The notes under the pieces were generated by a model. The model made no database searches, was not told the origin of the DNA, and saw only the letters and a program-made list of their open reading frames with translations. The position numbers and the translations under genes are program-made. From Fremontodendron californicum (taxonomy: Eukaryota; Streptophyta; Magnoliopsida; Malvales; Malvaceae): a stretch of 64,000 nt of DNA. Location: NCBI GenBank assembly GCA_030761205.1, contig JAULJL010000027.1, positions 6,949,001-7,013,000 of the forward strand, given 5' to 3'. This document shows positions 1 to 11,835 of this stretch, piece by piece (the first letter of the stretch is position 1; the number at the start of each line of letters is the position of its first letter).

Positions 1-48
1 GGATTGCCTCATGATTGCAAGCTGCCTACGCATGGGGTTTCTCTCCAT
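1..48 (-). CDS. Possible N-terminus of an unrecognised gene leaving the left edge
   Basis: Reading leftward from 48, an ATG opens 16 codons (MERNPMRRQLAIMRQS) that stay open to the window edge. Two further in-frame ATGs lie at 33-31 and 13-11. Upstream is a roughly 110-nt pyrimidine-rich stretch on this strand that looks like a plant 5' leader, preceded by a TATA box at 187-194. I do not recognise the protein from 16 residues. The call rests on promoter architecture rather than homology, and chance remains possible. Confidence 0.3.
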   Translation of the reverse strand, partial: MERNPMRRQLAIMRQS

Positions 49-186
49 TAATATAAGAAAGAATGCTTGAGGAAGCAAATGAAAGAAGAAAAGAAAAGAG
101 CAAGCTAGCTTGAGAGGGGAAAGAAAGGGAGAAAAAGAAGTTGGAAGGTTTGAGGGATACTTCAATGGAAAAGGCCAAGAAGGGGG

Positions 187-194
187 TTTATATA
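187..194 (-). promoter_or_regulatory. Candidate TATA box for the leftmost minus-strand gene
   Basis: On the minus strand the sequence reads CTATATAAACCCC, a canonical plant TATA box. It lies about 140 bp upstream of the ATG at 48 and is followed by a CT-rich leader. The spacing suits a short 5' untranslated region. No transcript evidence is available. Confidence 0.4.
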
Positions 195-236
195 GTAGAG
201 GAATCCTAGCAACAAAAAAAAAAGGTTAAAAATAAA

Positions 237-395
237 TTCGAGACTTAATCCAATTGATTCATGTAGTTACCTTTATAAATAACATTTAATTAACAGATCC
301 GAAATTCGAGTCTCCACATTGCAATCTCTTTCCCTATTTCCAGCAGCCTCTTTTATGAAAAAAAATAAAAATAAAAAAGTGCAACAACTCAAGAC
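237..395 (+). repeat. SINE-like dispersed repeat, copy 1
   Basis: The segment shares an ordered set of blocks with copies at 9298-9445 and 43872-43985: a tRNA A-box-like block (TTAATCCAATTGATTCATG), a spacer ending in TTAATTAACAGATCC, a B-box-like GAAATTCGAGTC, a pyrimidine-rich stretch, and an A-rich tail. tRNA-derived SINE is the best fit. The alternative is an unclassified non-autonomous repeat. Confidence 0.4.
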
Positions 396-1093
396 TAGTG
401 CCTGGTGAAAGGACTAAAGAGTGCACAAAAAGTATATGTGGACATAAATTGGTTTTAAAGGAGCTAGAAAATGGAGATTTTACTATCTTTTCTTTGCAGT
501 GTTGGGTTTCATTATATTTGCGGCCTGGTATTCTGATTCTGTTTCTAAATGGAAAATATCAGATTTGTTTGTCGTTTTTCTTATAAAATCAACTCTCGAG
601 CCATGAATTAAGAATTGTTTAATGCTTTCAGATTCTATGATTCTAACTGTGACATGGATTTCACTTTCAGTTTTATGCACTTAATTAATCCTTAGTGATT
701 CTCTGAAAAACTTATACTATTAACAATGAAGAGACAATATATAATTTAAGGTAAATTTAGTAAATTGTGCATTTGTACCATTTTGTATTATTTTTATGTA
801 TTATAATTATGTTTAATGTATTATATATCATAAATATAAATATTTACTCATTTATATATTCATATAGTATTTTTTTTTTTATATCATATTTTAAATTTTT
901 TATGTTATATTCGTGAAAAAATTAATCAATGTAATTGAAGGTAACAAAAGCAGCACATGAAATTTTTTATTCCTTACGTCAAGAGATTAAATAATTATAG
1001 GACTTTACCATTTTGTGATAGGATTGAGTGAATTTTTACTTGAAAGGACATATGAAAGACAGGTTTTAAATCATTTAAAAATGCATGTTGTCT

Positions 1094-1136
<43 letters not shown>

Positions 1137-1767
1137 TGTTCAGATATTGAAGATCCTATATATAATGTCTACACAGTTGATGGGATGTGAATTGAACCAA
1201 TCAATTACTTTATTCATATAAATTTATCATTTTTCACTATTACTCTGATACATCGGCATCTTTTTCCAATCTAAAAGATATATTTTCCATTTTAAGTTTT
1301 GTTAATATAAATGTACCATGTTTTATGCTTCACAAATATAAGATGCAAATATTGTACTTCACATGATAAATGAGAATATGTTTTTTTTATTAAATTGAGT
1401 AAATTATATTTTTAATTATTTATTATTTTTTAAAATTTTTATTTTAATCATCAAATTTTAAATAAATAAAAAATCATGTTTTGATCATTGATGATTTTAA
1501 ATGTTAACGTGTAATCAATCAATAAAACTAACGACGATTGTCTCATATGGCATTTTCATGTCAACTCTTCCACCAAATGACCTTAATCAAATGAAAATAA
1601 AATAAAAAATTGAAAGAAAAAAATTCAAGTGACTTTTAAATACAAATTTTTGTATTTTCACAAGGCAAATTAAAGAGTCGTGGAAATATCACATGACCAA
1701 AATCAATTAATGTGAAAAATCATATGAAATAATCGTTAATTTTTAATGATTGAGTGATTAAAACAAA
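396..1767. other. Intergenic AT-rich DNA with a (TA)n microsatellite at 1098-1133
   Basis: No coding region could be supported here. The open frames are short and of low complexity. A (TA)n run of about 36 bp occupies 1098-1133. The stretch from about 1393 has weak inverted similarity to the region ending near 2232, so a larger decayed element may enclose the next repeat. Confidence 0.6.
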
Positions 1768-2160
1768 GTTAAAAAAATTGGATCGAAAATCGAACCGATC
1801 AAACTTTCGATTCTCAATCTAATCGATTGAACCAACATGTTTGATCAAAATACTTTTAAATATATAAAATATTAATTTTAATGTTAAATAAGTAATAAAT
1901 ATAATAAATAATTAATAAGAATTTATATTTAGCTTACTGGTATGATGTTTAATATAAAATCAAGAGGTTAAGGATTCAAATCTCATCATTTATAAAAACA
2001 AAAAAAAATGAAAAAATATTAAAAAAAAATAGTTTTTTACCGGTTAAACCAATCTTCTACCAGTTCAAAAAAAACTTGGTTTTATATATAATATCAGACC
2101 GGATAGATCATCGATTTCAGATTCAATCAATTCAATTTTTTATTCACTGGATTAAAGAGA
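1768..2160. repeat. Dispersed ~390-bp repeat family, copy A
   Basis: This copy shares block order with copies at 5340-5730 and 48755-49155: a GATCGAA/GGTTCAAT-rich end, AATTTTAATATTAAATAA-like runs, a TTTAGCTTA...ATTCAAATCTC core reminiscent of RNA polymerase III A and B boxes, a CCGGTTnAAnC block, and an end resembling GATCCGATTTTTTTAAC. Copy B has a clear 13-bp target duplication. The class is uncertain: either a SINE-like element or a small TIR element. Confidence 0.5.
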
Positions 2161-3543
2161 TAATATTTATAAATATCTGTGATTAAAATCTATAATATCT
2201 CGAAAAGTTACGTGATAAAAAAGATAATTTACTCTGTATTCAAACATACTATCCATCATTAATTCTCACCCAAGTAAAAGGGCAGCCAAATTAAGCCCCA
2301 AATGCCCATAAGGCCAAAACAAGTGATTAGCATATGCCATTTCCGCTTCTCTTTATGTTCATTTTCATGCTAAAACCAAAGTTTGGAAATTATTATTATT
2401 CTATATTTTCTTTAATTTATCCAATTAATCTTCCTCAAACTCTATAATATATATTATTTAATTTATGTTGAGAGAAAAGAATTTCACATCTTTAATAATA
2501 AAAATTTGGACCGTGACTCATAAATAAAGCATTATCTTTTTCTATTAAGATTTTTTTTTAAAGATAAAATCATGAAAACATAGTGTAGACTTTCAAAAAC
2601 ATATAATTTTTCGTAGAAAGTGTAATTCAATAATTCTTACATCAATTATTTTCATATTTTTTAAGATGATTATTGCTATAAAAAAAAGATCTCGGTTGCT
2701 TTACAAATTACAATGCTAACTAATTATATTTATATTAAGTATAACTTTTTTTTTACTTGTTTTAAAATAGCAAGATTGGTAGAAAATGGAAAGACACAAA
2801 GGCAGCGTAACAAAGCCAAAAGTGGGAGGAGACATTGTTCGATTCTAACAAAAGATCTCAACTAAAACAAAAAAGATGATGTACGGACAGTAATCAATTT
2901 CTAATCAATCTTAAATTCTCTAATTATTAAACCCTATTATTATTCCTGAATGATAACAATTAAAAATTAGGCTGCAGCCATTGCAACACTACTCATACAT
3001 AACATCTGACATCTTTTTTTTAGTTTTCTTCTTTTAAAATGAACAATAGGCTTTATTATATAAAAAGAAATTATCTTTATTATATATGAAAAAAATTATC
3101 TCATACATACGAGTAAGTAAAGATGACATGTTCTTAAGACATATTAAAAAATAAATTAAAAAAAAAATATATATATATATATATAACAATCTTTTAATTT
3201 TACTTATAAAATTAAAAATTTTGCTTGTTAATGTATTAAAAATAAATTTTTATATAACTCTGTAATTTTTTTTTTAATATCCTTAATTTGGAATCTTAAA
3301 TAGATCCAATCATTGATTTGATATGAATACTGCTCAACCATTATGAAAATGACTTTTTTTAAAAAAAAAAAAAAAAAATTCCATCACTTCAGTTTTGAGT
3401 TTTTATTTTTGGGTAAAAGACACTTATTCTTTAGGATTTAATGAAAATTCCACTTATTTTTAAAGTTTTGAAATTTTCACTTTACCCTCTATTCAAGTAA
3501 ATAACAATTTTATCTTTTAAGGATTTTGGAGATAACTCGTGAT
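2161..3543. other. Intergenic AT-rich DNA, no gene seen
   Basis: This stretch holds homopolymer runs, a short (TA)n at 3167-3184 and fragments of unclassified repeats. No open frame resembles a known protein and no RNA gene was recognised. Confidence 0.6.
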
Positions 3544-5125
3544 TAGAGGTGATAACAGTTCGATTAGGTTCGGTTTTAGACAAAAATTACGATTAATATG
3601 CAGTATTCTGGTTTTTAACACTTTGCGGCTACCGAATCGAATAGAATAAAAAATCGAACCGACCCGAATCGAATTCCATCAGTTTGGACCCGAACCCGAT
3701 TTTATTTAAGATTTTAGCCCTCGACCCGACCTCCTTTTAGATATACTCGAAACCGCCCTAAACCCGATTTTATTTAACATTTTAGCCCTCGAACCTGACC
3801 CCGAAAAGACCCCCTGATCTCATCCCGAATAGACTGAACTAACCGACCCTTTTAATTTTATTTTAAATATAATTATTTAAAATTATATATAATATAATAT
3901 ATCATTTATATATATAATATATGATATACAATAAATAAATTATTTTTTAAATAGTTAAAATTGATTAAATCGACCGACTTAAGTAGGTTTCGATTTTTTT
4001 GGTTTTAGAATCTTTGTCGGTCGGTTCGATCGATTTTATAAGTTTAGTCGATTTAATCGATTTTTAAAATTTTGGAACCGAACCAACCGAACCGACTGAA
4101 TGCTCACCTTTAATAATAAATAGAATTAAATTAACATATATAAAAAATTAAAAGTAAGAAAAATAAAAAAATAATCGAGGGCGGGTCATTTCGGGTTTAT
4201 GGTAAACCAGAACCCGAATTTGTTAGTTTTTGAAATTACCTGCCTGACCCGAGGTTCAGATTATTTTGCCAACTCTAGACATGTTCTATGCCATAGAAGG
4301 ACAATTTTGGCATGGTATTAAATTTTAGGGGGGAAAGAGAATATTGTCCAAACTATAAGGGGTATCTGAAATTATGATCAAACCTCAGGGGGTTTTGAAT
4401 ACTTTTCCCTATAAATGGTCCATTTAGATATACTCGAAATCGCCCCGAACCCGATTTTATTTAAAATTTTAGCCTCCGACCTCAAAATCCCCCACAATCC
4501 CATCCCGAATAGACTGAACTAACCGACCCTTTTAATTTTATTTTAAATATAATTATTTATATAATAATTTAAAATTATATATAATATATCATTTATATTA
4601 TATAATAATATATAATATACAATAAATAAATTATTTTTTAAACAGTTGAAAACGATTAAACTGACCGACTTAAGTTGATTTTGATTTTTTCGGCTTTAGA
4701 ATTTTTGTCGGTCGGTTCGGTCGATTTTATAAGTTTAGTCGGTTTAATCGGTTTTAGAAATTTTAGAACCGAACCAACCAAACCGACTAAATACTCACCC
4801 CTAATAATATATAGAATTAACATATATAAAAAAATTAAAAGTAAGAAAAAAAATTATCGGGGCGGATCAATTCGGGTTTATGGTAAACCTGAACCCGACT
4901 CGAACCCGTTATTTTTTATAATTATCTACCTGACCTGACGATTCGAATTATTTTGCTAACCCTAGACATATTATATGCCATAAAAAGGTATTTTTGGCAT
5001 GATATTAACTTAAGGAAAAAAAAATATTATCCAAACCTTAAGAAAAAAATAGGATATAATCTAAATTTTAAGAAGATATCAAAAATTATAACCAAACCTC
5101 AGGGAATTTTTAATACTTTCCTCTT
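3544..5125. repeat. Directly duplicated TE-derived block, two ~690-bp units
   Basis: Two diverged direct repeats lie at about 3737-4411 and 4424-5125. Each starts with TTTAGATATACTCGAAA, passes through a GAACCGAACCAACC block and ends with AAACCTCAGGG plus a T-rich tail. The left flank begins TAGAGGTGATAACAGTTCG, and the segment ending at 4112 closes with the inverted counterpart GCTCACCTTTA. This TAGAGGTG-type terminus is common in plant hAT non-autonomous elements. I saw no clear 8-bp target duplication. The parent element was probably duplicated after insertion. Confidence 0.55.
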
Positions 5126-5298
5126 TATTTTTTGTTGGGAACAAGAAGCTTAGCTTAGATACTCCGTTGCAAAAGTCAGCCCTCCTCTTCCTCCTTTCAC
5201 AATTTTTAGGGCTCACGTGAAGAATCTCATGCAATTTTCATATACTCACGTGCCACAAAATGACAAAGATAAATTAAATAATTGCCTTTTTAGTGTGA

Positions 5299-5830
5299 AT
5301 CTCGAATTTAATCTAATTAATTCATATAATTATTGTTAATAAATTAAAAATCAAATTGAAGGTTAAATTATTGAGATCTTTAAGTTATCGGTTCAATTGG
5401 TTCAATCGATTAAATCAGTTATTCATTAAAAATAAATTAAAAATATAATTTTAATATTAAATAAATATTAAATATAATAATTAATTAATTAATAAAAATA
5501 TATATATTTAGCTTAATGATACGGTCTTTTAGTATATGACTAAAATGTTAAAGATTTAAATCTCAACACGTACAAAAATAATAAAAACAGCAACAACAAA
5601 AAAAAATTACCGGTTGAATCGGTTTTCTATCGGTTCACTGGATCCTCAGGTTTTTTATATATATCGGACCAAACATGTCTTCGATTTTCTATTGAATCAA
5701 TCCGACCAATCGATCCGATTTTTTTAACACTAATTATTGTTAAAAAGTGACTTCCAATATTTTTAGATTTTAAATATCAGCATCTAATATATTCTCATAT
5801 CCCAAATTATAACTTTCTTTATAAAAAAAT
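5299..5830 (+). repeat. SINE-like repeat copy split by a nested insertion
   Basis: The 5' part (5299-5339: AATCTCGAATTTAATCTAATTAATTCATA) and 3' part (5731-5830: AAAAGTGACTTCCAATATTTTTAG and an A-rich end followed by CCTCCTC) together match the SINE-like copies at 9298 and 43872. They are separated by the 391-bp repeat at 5340-5730. The split point carries a 13-bp direct duplication, so the order of events is SINE-like element first, nested repeat second. Confidence 0.5.
5340..5730. mobile_element. Dispersed ~390-bp repeat family, copy B, with 13-bp target duplication
   Basis: The insert is flanked by perfect 13-bp direct repeats TAATTATTGTTAA at 5327-5339 and 5731-5743. It interrupts a SINE-like repeat. 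The interior has the same blocks as copies A and C, including TTTAGCTTAATGATACGG and GATTTAAATCTC, which could be degenerate pol III promoter boxes. A duplication this long suits target-primed retroposition better than most DNA transposons, but AT-rich context weakens the inference. Confidence 0.6.
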
Positions 5831-5990
5831 AACCTCCTCACACCTCATGTAGGGTACAAGTGATTAGTAGTTCTTTTTTAATTATTATTTTTGTTTCATA
5901 TGATTTAACTCAAAAATTTTTAATTTTTTGATATTAATAAAATGACGGGATATTTGAATCTAATTTTAAAAATATAAAAAAAAAAAGGTT

Positions 5991-6201
5991 TTTGATGCAT
6001 TGTCAGTGTATAAACTTTATACACTGACAGTGAATCCTACACTGACACCTCATTAAAAAACTAACTTCTAACCTTAACCCTAACCACTAACCACTAACCC
6101 CTAACCTCTAACCTAACTCCTAACCCTAACCCCTAACTCGACAGATGGCATCGTTGAATGCACTGATAGTGCATAACCCTATACACTGACAGTGCATCAA
6201 A
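5991..6201. mobile_element. Short TIR element (MITE) with telomere-like core
   Basis: The left end reads TTTGATGCATTGTCAGTGTATA. The right end reads TATACACTGACAGTGCATCAAA, nearly its exact reverse complement. Between them, 6061-6138 is a run of degenerate CTAACCC/CTAACCT units resembling plant telomere repeats but missing the third A of CCCTAAA. The target duplication is not resolvable in the flanking A/T runs. Confidence 0.6.
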
Positions 6202-8275
6202 TATTAATCCATAAAAAAAATACCCTGCTCGTTGAATCAAATGTTCACATAATTTAACTTAAAATTCCATCAACAAAATCAAGAGTAAGAGATATTAAAT
6301 CTTGAATTAGTGGCTAAGGAATTGAGTACTTGATGTTTAGTATAAAGGCCTTTAATATTTTTTTTCTCTGGTGTTTGAATGGAAAAATCTTCCAATTATC
6401 ATTATTTAAAAAGAAAACTATTAGAGGTTCAATTAATTAATTAGGTTAATTAAGTCCTATATCTATAGACTCCAATACAATATGAAAAAAAAAAAAAAGA
6501 TAAGATGATGATAATTAATTAGACCTGATAATTTGTGTATGCATATCGTGTTTCAATTTTTTTTTTTGTCAATTGTGTAAAAATAGACACAACATAATTT
6601 GTGTCAAAATCGTAAATACGAATACGATACATGTATTAAACATGTCATGTATGTTTATTACATTATTTTTATATTTATTAAACATATCGTATTCGTGTCG
6701 TGTTTTCATATCGCATATAAAATTATCATGTCTACTGATAACCAAGGTTTCTGAATGTTTGTAAAACAATGAGTTAGCATTCAAGAATGTTTAAAACACT
6801 AATAAACTTTTGGTGAGGTTGTAAATGTTTTTCAATCAGGGAAAAAAAGGTTTAAAGTGTAAACCAATGATGTAAGTATGCTTTTTGAAAGATTGGATAG
6901 AGTATTTAAATATGCTAAGTTCAAATAAATTGAGAAACTTACAGCTAGGGAATAAGGGATTCTCTAGTATGAGCTTAAAAAGTTGTTAATAGTGACTGAA
7001 CCATAAAAGAGAAGCTATACCCCTCAACCAGAAAGCCCATAAACTGCATATTTCTTAAGCTACATAGGATCATATTATTTATTGCAATAATGTGCTATGA
7101 TATAGCTTTTTGTTAATGTCTTTTTTGTGGAGTTGACTTGTTTGATGATCTGAATTTCTATTGAGGTGGAGAAAAGAAGTTAGAGGACGTTGAAATTTTA
7201 CTTTTGGGGTTAACTCAGATACTTAAGTCAATAGGTGTATGAAAAAAGTTGAAAAAGGTGACGGTGAAACAATGGAGGTCAATGTGTATAGATTACGTAT
7301 CTGAGATCAGCCCTTAGATGGACTATTTATACTTGATTGAACGTTCTGAAAGATGTCACGTGTGGTCCACCCATTGGGGTTTGGTAGCTATAAATATGGA
7401 TGGTCTTCCTTCAACAGGTCGACTTGATTTCTAAATACTCCTATATATATATATATTTCATTTAAATGAAAAACAATTTTGTTTGCAACGGTGAGATTTG
7501 ACGGGTGGAGGCACACCAACAAAAAAGAGAATAATTTTTAAGTTTCTAAAAGAGGAAAAAAATCATCTATAAAGACAGAAAAATCCCAATAATAATGATT
7601 GAAATAACAACTTTATATGCTCTCTATCTCTCTCCATGCACTGGTCCTTATCATGTCTTTCTATGTGCCTGCAAAATTGAGCCAACATCTTAAAAAGAAG
7701 AAGACAAGTTTTTGGGAAGAGATTCTGCCTGTACCCCCACTCTCTTTCATGTGTGTGGTCACATCTACTCCTTTGTTAAAAGAGTTTAAAAAGCTGTGAG
7801 GAGAGGGTGTTGGTGGAGTATTTTGGGCATCAATTTTGATTTTTTTTTTCCTCTTCCTATCACTGTCTCCTATGTTGATAATAAGAATCCCACCCTTGAC
7901 ACTGATCAAAAATCCCAAGCTGCTTCTGCTACTATTAAGTTTGTGCTTTGTGTATTAAAGTTCTTACTTTTTCCCCCCCTCAAACTAAAAAACATTGCAT
8001 CGGCAAACCAGCAATTACACAGTTTAGTCTGGTTGTTACTTTTTCCAGCCAAAGGATTGAAGAGTAAGATTTACATATACTCTTATTTTTAGTTTGTACT
8101 TTGTAGAGTTATTCTAGAATTCATTCAAATGTCAGTTAACTTGGTGCATAAAGTATTTTTGACGGTTGCATTAAAAATCTGATATCTACAATAATTAAGG
8201 GAGATGATTTCCTCCACTGTGCATGCAGCTCCAAGTTGCTTTTAGTTGAGTTCTGTTCCAGGGTATATAAATGTT
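6202..8275. other. Intergenic DNA, no gene seen
   Basis: Contains a region at about 6520-6730 rich in CGTGT/ACACG words that recurs in weak form near 33300 and 38400-38690, so it is probably an old dispersed repeat. The open frames around 7600-8090 have no recognisable domain. A short (TA)n lies at 7443-7456. Confidence 0.5.
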
Positions 8276-8469
8276 TAATGTTATCCCGATTCTTCATTTT
8301 TCTTAAAATATTCATGTTCGACATTTGTGTCCGACACATATTCGGACATGAGTACGAGGATATAATCCTCCAAATATATGGAAAATTTTTTAAAAATTAA
8401 ATATACCCATATCGGAGTATCGGACACATACCCTTATCCGACACTAACCTTCGAGTCCAAATAATATAG
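8276..8469. mobile_element. hAT-type MITE family, copy 1 (most diverged)
   Basis: Aligns block by block with the five other copies: a CCGATTCTTCATTTTT end, a TCGGACATGAGTACGAGGATAT core, and a GAGTCCAAATAATATAG end. The flanking octamers TAAATGTT (8268-8275) and TATATGTC (8470-8477) agree at 6 of 8 positions, consistent with a decayed 8-bp hAT target duplication. Confidence 0.65.
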
Positions 8470-9297
8470 TATATGTCTAATTGTCTATACATCGCAATGC
8501 TAAAGTTTTTATTTTCTTCTTTCTTTTTCTGATACAAGAGGTAGCACCATGGCTTGAAGCTAGATTTCTGTTCGAAATCTAATCTAATGACAACCATATT
8601 TTTCCATGTTAACTTATACAATAATGAACGACTGATATAACTTGCTTGAACCGACCCTTTACCAAGATCTTTACGAAAGCAAAGACAATAACTTCTTGCT
8701 TTACTTATTCCATTTTCTAGAAGATATTCATTTATTCTATTACCAACAAGAAGGAAAAAAGATCAAAATTTTGACAATCCTCCAGTATTATACATGGTAT
8801 CCAAGGGCAAAAAAGATCATTCTAGTTAATATGGGAATCCTAAAAGAACAGAATTCTTCTGGTAATTAATTATGTTGATCCTAATACCTTATGGCTTCGC
8901 ATGAAGGAAGGTATGGGGAAAAAGTAGTTTCAAGATGTGCCTCGTCTGAAACCATCTAACAACAGCAAATTCATGAGATCCAGGGAGCTCCATACTGATA
9001 CAAGAAAGAAATGGTTCTTTGCCCACATTGTCATGGATGTAACCTGATAAGGTTTGCCAGAGTTGTGGAGGAGACATGGCTTAATGCTAGCCACACTTTG
9101 CTTCCAAAAGGGAGCCTTCTTTTCTAACTTGGCTGTAAGAGAATGTGTTATTTTGCTGGATCCAAAGGGAAAATTTCTTCTTATAAATAAACAAAAAGGG
9201 CAATTTCGTTTTGTTTTTTTTTTTTGTTGAATAACTCAGTCAGTCCAACTTACTGAAGGAATCTCGGTTGTATACTAATGCAACTATCAAAAGATTT
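8470..9297. other. Intergenic DNA, no gene supported
   Basis: A minus-strand open frame at 9077-8889 is less AT-rich than its surroundings but shows no domain I recognise and no clear start context. Nothing else could be supported. Confidence 0.45.
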
Positions 9298-9445
9298 TAG
9301 CGAACACAAGATTTAGCTTAATTGATTCATGCAACCACCTTTAAGAAGTGACATCCAATAGGTTTGAAGTTCAAATCTTAATATCTACAACCCCTTTCGT
9401 TATTTCCAGACTACGACCTCCTTTGAATAAAAAAATAAAAGATTT
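9298..9445 (+). repeat. SINE-like dispersed repeat, best-preserved copy
   Basis: The copy contains TTTAGCTTAATTGATTCATG (A-box-like), AAGAAGTGACATCCAATAGG, and GGTTTGAAGTTCAAATC (B-box-like). A pyrimidine-rich segment and an A-rich tail follow. Spacing between the two boxes suits an internal tRNA-type pol III promoter. Related copies lie at 237-395, 5299/5731 and 43872-43985. Confidence 0.45.
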
Positions 9446-10258
9446 TAGCAGCTAAAGTATTGAGGGTCAAAACTGTTGTTTCATTAACAATGAAGTTGAT
9501 GTCAACAATCCAGGTCTAGTCCTGCTGTGATTGTTACCCCTCAATGAGTCTCCTCTCAGTGTAAAAAATCCAAGGAAGTTTACAAGAAATGGGTCTTGAT
9601 GAAAAATTAGAGCTGGTAGATTCAATGACAAGAAAGGAACATGTGGTGCCATGCCAAATTGCCAATGCATGAAAAAGGGAATTGGTTGGCAAAGGAATTA
9701 GCTGTTTGCTTCTCGAAAAATACCCGATCCTCCCCCCCCCCCGCTTCAAGAATGTGCTTAAGGGAATATAATCCTAACTTGTGGCATTGATGCAATCATA
9801 CAGAAGTTAACTTTATGGTTGCTTTCTCACTAATCTTTTCATAGATATTCTTCTTGCAGCATCAATTCTGCTCATCTTCTTTAGAATCTCTCTTTTTGAA
9901 TTGCTTGGTAGAATTAATTATTAAAAGTAGCAACCCTCCACTATATCCCGTCCGCCGAATTTTTATCCAAATAAACTGAATGAGACATGATCCTCGTAGC
10001 AAACCTGAAAAGAAAGGAAGAATCGAATGATGAATAGAGCCACCGAATTACTGATATGAGTAGATAGCACATCAGCTACAGAAAAAGGTAAAGAAACAAC
10101 CAGGGTGGTGCCCATGCCAAGTGGCTAATCAGCCACAGAAAATGTAGGAGTTTTTTCACTTTCAGGTTTTCCCTGATGTAACTGTAACTACTGAAATGAT
10201 ATATGAAAGCTTCAGCTTGCTTTGGAGTAAGTTACTGTTATTCCATGGTTGAACTATG

Positions 10259-10426
10259 TTATGTTGTTCCGATTTTTTATTTTTTTTAAAATATTTGTAT
10301 TCGACGCATATTCGTTATGGGTATGAGAATATGATCATCCAAAGACCTTCTAAATATATAAAAAAAACTTAAAATAAATCAAGCATACCCGTGTTCGACA
10401 CTTACACTTGAGTCCGAATAACATAC
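10259..10426. mobile_element. hAT-type MITE family, copy 2
   Basis: Begins TTATGTTGTTCCGA and ends GAGTCCGAATAACATAC, with the same interior as the other copies (GGGTATGAGAATATGAT). The flanking octamers GAACTATG (10251-10258) and GAACCATG (10427-10434) match at 7 of 8 positions, the target duplication expected for hAT elements. Confidence 0.75.
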
Positions 10427-11662
10427 GAACCATGGTCCAAGGGTTTGATATTAAACCTTGCCTTCACCAGGGTTGCAGGGTTAAGGGGAAGGGTCGCTTC
10501 CTGTTGCCTAGGCAAAACATTTTCAAATGCCACCCATTGAGAACATTGCATCAAATGTACAGGCAAGAGATCTTTTGGCTGTGAAGCTGAGCATTTGAGG
10601 TTCAAATTTTTTTTATGGTTTTTTCCTAATTCAATATCTTTGCGATGGAAAATTTTCACAATCACAACTACTTATTCAATCACTATAAGCAAGCATTTTT
10701 CACATTCAAGCTTAATTATGCATTCTTTTTTCCTTCTTTTTAAATTAGAAGAATGTTCAAAAAGCAATACAAACCCCATACATTACCATCCATGTATTAA
10801 TGGTAAAGGCATAAACCGTTGCAGTGTATTAATGCTTATTATGAAACTAATTGGAAAGTAAACTGTTGTCACTTAAACTGACAAGTAATTTTCTCTAATG
10901 CCATGGATGCACAGTTAAAAACACCTCAAGGAGAAGGTTAGTAAAATAACCTGGTTAACGAATGTCTATATGCATCTGTTAAAAATTATTTAATTACCAT
11001 TTTTTTTTAAAAAAAATTGTATTTAATATATTATTTTTACTAAATTCAAAAAAAAAATTAATGCATTAATTACACTTTTCTTTCTATAAATATCACTTTA
11101 ACCGGAGACTAAAATTTTCTTATTTTGTTTTGCAACTGTGCTTATAAAAGTAAAAGAAATACGAAGATATGCAACCTTTTAAAAGTCAGAAGAGCATCAG
11201 TTTAGAGGTTTTGGTCAATCACAAAATTCATCAAGAAGAAGGTCATAATCTATGAGAAGATCATTTTGAAACGAAAACTTTAAAAGCATGCCATTAAGTC
11301 TTCCATTGAGAAGATCAATGTATAGTCCCAATAAGAAAAGCTCTATTGTCATTGAAAGTCATTTATTAGAACAAAGGCAGGTATATAAGCCTCAAGTTTT
11401 CCAGGTTAGAAACCACCTTGTTATTTACAATACAACACTTGTTTGTATCTTCAACATCTTCAACATCAGTACCGGTCTTTCCTTTTCCTTTCTTCACATC
11501 CCTGTCAAGACAAGTAATAAATTTAAAAACCTGCTTAAGGTTTCATTTGGTTTAAATATTCCATGGTGATATTAAAGCAAGATTCTCTCGTCATCTACAG
11601 AAAGCATGTAAATCCCACGAAGAGTATGCGGTAGTCCTTTCTGGAGATGCTAAACTCTAGGC
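10427..11662. other. Intergenic DNA downstream of the PP2C gene, no gene seen
   Basis: Frames such as 11288-11569 (plus) and 10402-10665 (minus) show no recognisable domain or coding character. The region lies 3' of the PP2C gene. Confidence 0.5.
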
Positions 11663-11835
11663 CTATGTTGCTCCGACTCTTTATTTTATTGAGGTATCCG
11701 TGTCTGACACATATCCGGACATGGGTATGGGGATAAGATCCTTCAAGGACTCTCCAAATACATGGAAATCTTGAAAAAAAATTGAACATACACATACTCG
11801 TCTCCGACATTCACACCCGAATCCGAGTAACATAG
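11663..11835. mobile_element. hAT-type MITE family, copy 3
   Basis: Starts CTATGTTGCTCCGACTC and ends GAGTCCGAGTAACATAG, a near-perfect terminal inverted repeat. The flanks CTCTAGGC (11655-11662) and CTCTAACC (11836-11843) agree at 6 of 8 positions. It sits about 950 bp downstream of the PP2C stop codon. Confidence 0.8.

Noticed and set aside
6061..6138. Possible true telomere or chromosome end
   Set aside because: Only about 78 bp of degenerate units lacking the CCCTAAA register, enclosed in a short inverted-repeat element with ordinary DNA on both sides.
8889..9077. 62-residue minus-strand frame with more balanced composition
   Set aside because: Plausible-looking, but no recognisable motif, no splice context and no neighbouring coding segments.
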